The position numbers and the translations under genes are program-made. Positions 61,370-64,000 of a DNA stretch of 64,000 nucleotides are shown in pieces (position 1 is the stretch's first letter; each line of letters opens with the position of its first letter). The notes below the pieces were generated by a model. It was not told the origin of the DNA. It saw nothing but the letters and a program-made list of their open reading frames with translations, and made no database searches. Location of the stretch: positions 24,411 through 88,410 of the forward strand of contig NZ_QAOK01000013.1 in the NCBI RefSeq assembly GCF_003050865.1, written 5' to 3'. This DNA is from Nitrosospira multiformis. Its GTDB lineage: Bacteria > Pseudomonadota > Gammaproteobacteria > Burkholderiales > Nitrosomonadaceae.

Positions 61370-62527
61370 TCAAACCAGGTAGGTGTCAAGCCCTGTCAGC
61401 AGCAAATCATATTGCGCTTCGACCAGCTCCTTGATCACCATTGCCGGCATGCCTCCAACCACATTGCCTTCCAATGCCAGCCAGCCTATTGCGTCCATTG
61501 GGCCCAGGCTCACTACATAACCTAAATCCCGATGAAGGTAAGGCTCAAGCAATCGCAAGGCGCCTGAGTGACGCAGTATATTCCGGGCGGAAAGCATTCC
61601 TTTTCTTACCGCGGATTGGGCAGTCATAGTATTGGAGCCTGGAGCACGATAGATGCAGCAATCTCCCGCCGCAAAAATGTTCGGCAACACCGTGCCTTCA
61701 ACCACTACCTGTCCAAAGATGTTGGCAGAAAATGGTGTTTCCAGCTTTTTACCAATGAACAGGAAGGAGATTGAGGAGGGCAGGTTAAACTCGCGCCCCG
61801 TCAGGTTATCTCCCAATAGAATCTGCTCCCCCTGTTGTCCGAGATAACGGGTATCAGGAAAAAATTCGATCCCCAGTTCGGTCATCTTGGACTGGGTATA
61901 GGTGGAAAAACCGATGGGGAACTGGTTGAGTACCCGGTTCTCGCCATGGACAAGACGCAGGTTGCACCCGATTTGATAGCGCTTGAGGAAATGAGCGATT
62001 TCAAAAAGAAATTGAATTCCCGTTGCTCCCCCGCCTATCACTGAAACTGATCGCGCGATTGCACCGGGTTGGTTTAACCACTCATGGAAAAAATCGGAAC
62101 CTGATATTGCCATGAAGTCGAGCAGATCAAAGACATTCTCCGGTTTATTCACCTGCATTACAGGAGATCCCGAGGCGAGGAGCAGATAGTCAAATTCCAG
62201 TATTTCATTATTAACTTCAAGGAATCTATCGCTCTGCCACTGCCGCAGGACCGATTCACCGGGATTCAATTCTGCGCAAACGTGGCGACAGCCAAAACGA
62301 TTTTCCAGGATGGAAAACGGGATCAGGAAATCGTCCAGTGGATATCGGAAAGTCTCGTGCAGATGGGTGATCTTGAGATGTTCGAACCGGGGATCAATGA
62401 TGACGACATCAGCTTCCGGCAGGTGACGCAAGAGGGTAACCAGTGCCGCGATGCCGGCATAGCCTCCACCGACCACGACAATCTTGAGTCGCTTCAATCT
62501 AGGTATGTAAAATGGCAGAAAAGGCAC
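61370..62527 (-). CDS. FAD-dependent NAD(P)H:quinone-oxidoreductase-like protein
   Basis: The 385-residue flavoprotein has two dinucleotide folds: FAD motif IVVVGGGYAGIAALVTLL (about 15-32) and NAD(P) motif SVIGGGATGIQFLFEIA (about 165-181), plus the second FAD motif LPNIFAAGDCCIY (about 283-295) and C-terminal AQSAVRKG. This plan matches type II NADH dehydrogenases and sulfide:quinone reductases; the SQR cysteine triad is not evident, so NDH-2-like is favoured. No N-terminal membrane helix; NDH-2 proteins attach peripherally. The start is GTG 62527 behind AAGGAAG. It could recycle NADH or, in reverse-electron settings, interact with ubiquinone (inference). Confidence 0.85.
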   Translation of the reverse strand: MPFLPFYIPRLKRLKIVVVGGGYAGIAALVTLLRHLPEADVVIIDPRFEHLKITHLHETFRYPLDDFLIPFSILENRFGCRHVCAELNPGESVLRQWQSDRFLEVNNEILEFDYLLLASGSPVMQVNKPENVFDLLDFMAISGSDFFHEWLNQPGAIARSVSVIGGGATGIQFLFEIAHFLKRYQIGCNLRLVHGENRVLNQFPIGFSTYTQSKMTELGIEFFPDTRYLGQQGEQILLGDNLTGREFNLPSSISFLFIGKKLETPFSANIFGQVVVEGTVLPNIFAAGDCCIYRAPGSNTMTAQSAVRKGMLSARNILRHSGALRLLEPYLHRDLGYVVSLGPMDAIGWLALEGNVVGGMPAMVIKELVEAQYDLLLTGLDTYLV

Positions 62528-62663
62528 GTTCTTCCTTGAAAAGCCGATAAAATCGCGTATTTCTTGTGTTTCTTCGATATAGATTCGTTTCTAAGCCGGT
62601 AGTACTGACAACCTGGTAGCCGTTTTCATTTCATCTATTATCCCTCGGGCAAATTCACTCTGG

Positions 62664-63575
62664 TTAAAACATGAATGACATGTTTTTTGGAATTGCCTCC
62701 CGACTCCAGTTTTCGATTGCCCATATCCAGAACGACCTCAAGCTGCTCTCGCTCACTTCCGGTGGTGGCGTTTGGCCGAGAAACCGGATGGCCTTCACGA
62801 GTTGCAAAACGGGATGCGAAGTGTCCACTGGGGCTGCCTGCGTCTGTTTACTGAGTTTTTCGCCCCATGGGTTGACCACCACCGGGAGGTGCATATAGGA
62901 GGGGATGGAGTAGCCCAGCAGTTTTTGCAGGTGAATCTGCCGGGGAGTCGAGTTCAGTAAATCACCTCCCCGCACCACGTGCGTAATACCCTGTTCAGCG
63001 TCATCCACCACGACCGCTAGCTGGTAAGCAAAAACCCCGTCTGCGCGACGTATCACGAAATCGCCTATGTCGCGCTGGAGTCGTTGTTGCCGTATGCCTT
63101 GTACTGCGTCCTCAAATTCAATCAGATCATTATTTGTACATAGTCGCCATGCACCGGAAAATTCTGGTTCATGTTTGCGGTCACGGCAAGTTCCGGGGTA
63201 TACAGGTCCTTCTATCCCAAGAACTGAGGAATCGGCAATTTCCTTACGGCTACAACTGCAAGGGTAAATCAGATCCTGTTTTTCAAGTGCCCTCAAAGCC
63301 GCCTGATAGGCGTCCTGTCGTCGTTCTTGATATACCACTGACCCATCCCATTCCATCCCCAGGAGATGCAGGGTATTCAAAATCTCTTCTGAAGCCCCTG
63401 GAATTTCCCGCGCCATATCGAGATTTTCGATTCTGACCAGCCATTCACCATCCCGTGATTTTGCCTCCAGATAGCTGCCTACAGCAGTGACAAGAGAACC
63501 AAAATGCAACGGTCCGGTAGGAGAGGGTGCAAACCGACCGCGATAGACCGGCGAGAGAGGGAAGGCATTTTCCAC
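62664..63575 (-). CDS. gluQ: Glutamyl-Q tRNA(Asp) synthetase
   Basis: The 303-residue enzyme is a shortened GluRS that attaches glutamate to queuosine in tRNA-Asp. It has YRGRFAPSPTGPLHFGSLVT (HIGH-like), zinc ligands in YPCSCSRKEI and YPGTCR, HVVRGGDLLNSTPRQIHLQ, and KLSKQTQA as the KMSKS counterpart. The anticodon-binding domain of GluRS is absent, as expected. The start is GTG 63575. It is followed on the same strand, 136 bp later, by the flavoprotein gene. Confidence 0.95.
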   Translation of the reverse strand: MENAFPLSPVYRGRFAPSPTGPLHFGSLVTAVGSYLEAKSRDGEWLVRIENLDMAREIPGASEEILNTLHLLGMEWDGSVVYQERRQDAYQAALRALEKQDLIYPCSCSRKEIADSSVLGIEGPVYPGTCRDRKHEPEFSGAWRLCTNNDLIEFEDAVQGIRQQRLQRDIGDFVIRRADGVFAYQLAVVVDDAEQGITHVVRGGDLLNSTPRQIHLQKLLGYSIPSYMHLPVVVNPWGEKLSKQTQAAPVDTSHPVLQLVKAIRFLGQTPPPEVSESSLRSFWIWAIENWSREAIPKNMSFMF

Positions 63576-64000
63576 CCGTTAATCCTGATTAATGGAGTCT
63601 CACAATATCCATTGAACCCTCAGGTTCCTATTCTCCAATCGCTCTACTTTCAGGGGCGGTAACATAATGAGTATACTCAAATAACGAAACTATATGGGGC
63701 GAGTTACCATGATCTTGCCGAATAGGCAGAGAAATCAGGTATGGGAAAGAATGAAATTCTATAACCTTTTTAGCAAGATGGATTTATACTGCCGAAACCT
63801 CGAAACCGAAACTTCTTGGCAGCTCATGGAAAGGCGGTGATTTCAGCTTATGCGATTTGTCCATGTTGCGGATTTCAGGAGCAGGATGTGCATTTTGGCA
63901 CGAAGTTTGCCCTATTTGCCCACTGACAAACTGCTTGACTTAAGTGTATGGCGGGGAGTAGTCTTTACGGGCTTATGGGTATGTAAAGTACTGGTAGCGG
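63576..64000. other. 425-bp region without a convincing gene; short Cys-rich ORF at 63816-63926
   Basis: The plus frame open from 63774 (after TAG 63771-63773) to TGA 63924-63926 encodes, from TTG 63816, 36 residues with CPCCGF, resembling a zinc-knuckle fragment. There is no ribosome-binding site, and no known family is recognised, so it may be a remnant or chance. The promoter of gluQ should lie at the left end. No tRNA, terminator or repeat is seen. Confidence 0.3.

Overview
The window looks like a chromosomal segment of a betaproteobacterial ammonia oxidiser of the Nitrosospira/Nitrosomonas group. This is an inference from protein resemblance and gene order, not a database result. Pointers are a PPi-dependent phosphofructokinase beside a proton-pumping pyrophosphatase, an exosortase-type (PEP-CTERM-like) HAF-repeat protein, the pepA-holC-DUF2486-valS neighbourhood usual in Betaproteobacteria, and the rif/str/S10/spc/alpha supercluster with two tuf copies. 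There is no prophage, CRISPR array, insertion sequence or rRNA operon in the window.

Layout. 1-1.5 kb: end of a probable sensor kinase, a NarL-type response regulator and a small lipoprotein. 1.5-5.4 kb: an iron(III) ABC importer (ATPase, fused permease, periplasmic binding protein) behind a clear Fur box. 5.4-9.1 kb: a small unknown gene, a YbjQ-type protein, two short-chain dehydrogenases and an AI-2E family permease. 9.3-17.1 kb (minus strand): GlcG-like protein, hppA, pfp, adk, valS, a group centred on pyrophosphate and adenylate metabolism; adk has no ATG, GTG or usable TTG at its expected start. 17.1-21.3 kb: a HAF-repeat, PEP-CTERM-like secreted protein set in opposite orientation between valS and DUF2486-holC-pepA. 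21.4-25.1 kb: ogt, xerD, an OmpA-type lipoprotein, a YbaN-type membrane protein and a secreted FKBP.

25.2-60.3 kb is the main translation/transcription supercluster, all on the plus strand: tRNA-Tyr, tRNA-Gly, tRNA-Thr, tuf, tRNA-Trp, secE, nusG, rplK, rplA, rplJ, rplL, rpoB, rpoC; then a class III aminotransferase that does not belong to the usual cluster; then rpsL, rpsG, fusA, tuf, the S10 block (rpsJ to rpsQ), the spc block (rplN to rpmJ, with secY and infA) and the alpha block (rpsM, rpsK, rpsD, rpoA, rplQ), closed by a strong intrinsic terminator. Candidate promoters lie before tRNA-Tyr, rpsL, rplN and rpsM; an attenuator-like hairpin lies between rplL and rpoB.

60.4-64 kb: two small unknown genes in the same reading frame (the second resembling the C-terminal part of DUF2806 proteins), a flavin NAD(P)H-quinone-oxidoreductase-like protein, gluQ, and 425 bp with only a doubtful short ORF. 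Most of the window is ordinary housekeeping DNA. The points most worth checking are the adk start, the aminotransferase inside the ribosomal cluster, the HAF gene insertion, the paired palindromes downstream of the response regulator, and the 60.5-61.3 kb gene pair. I did not see convincing evidence for a new multi-gene system.
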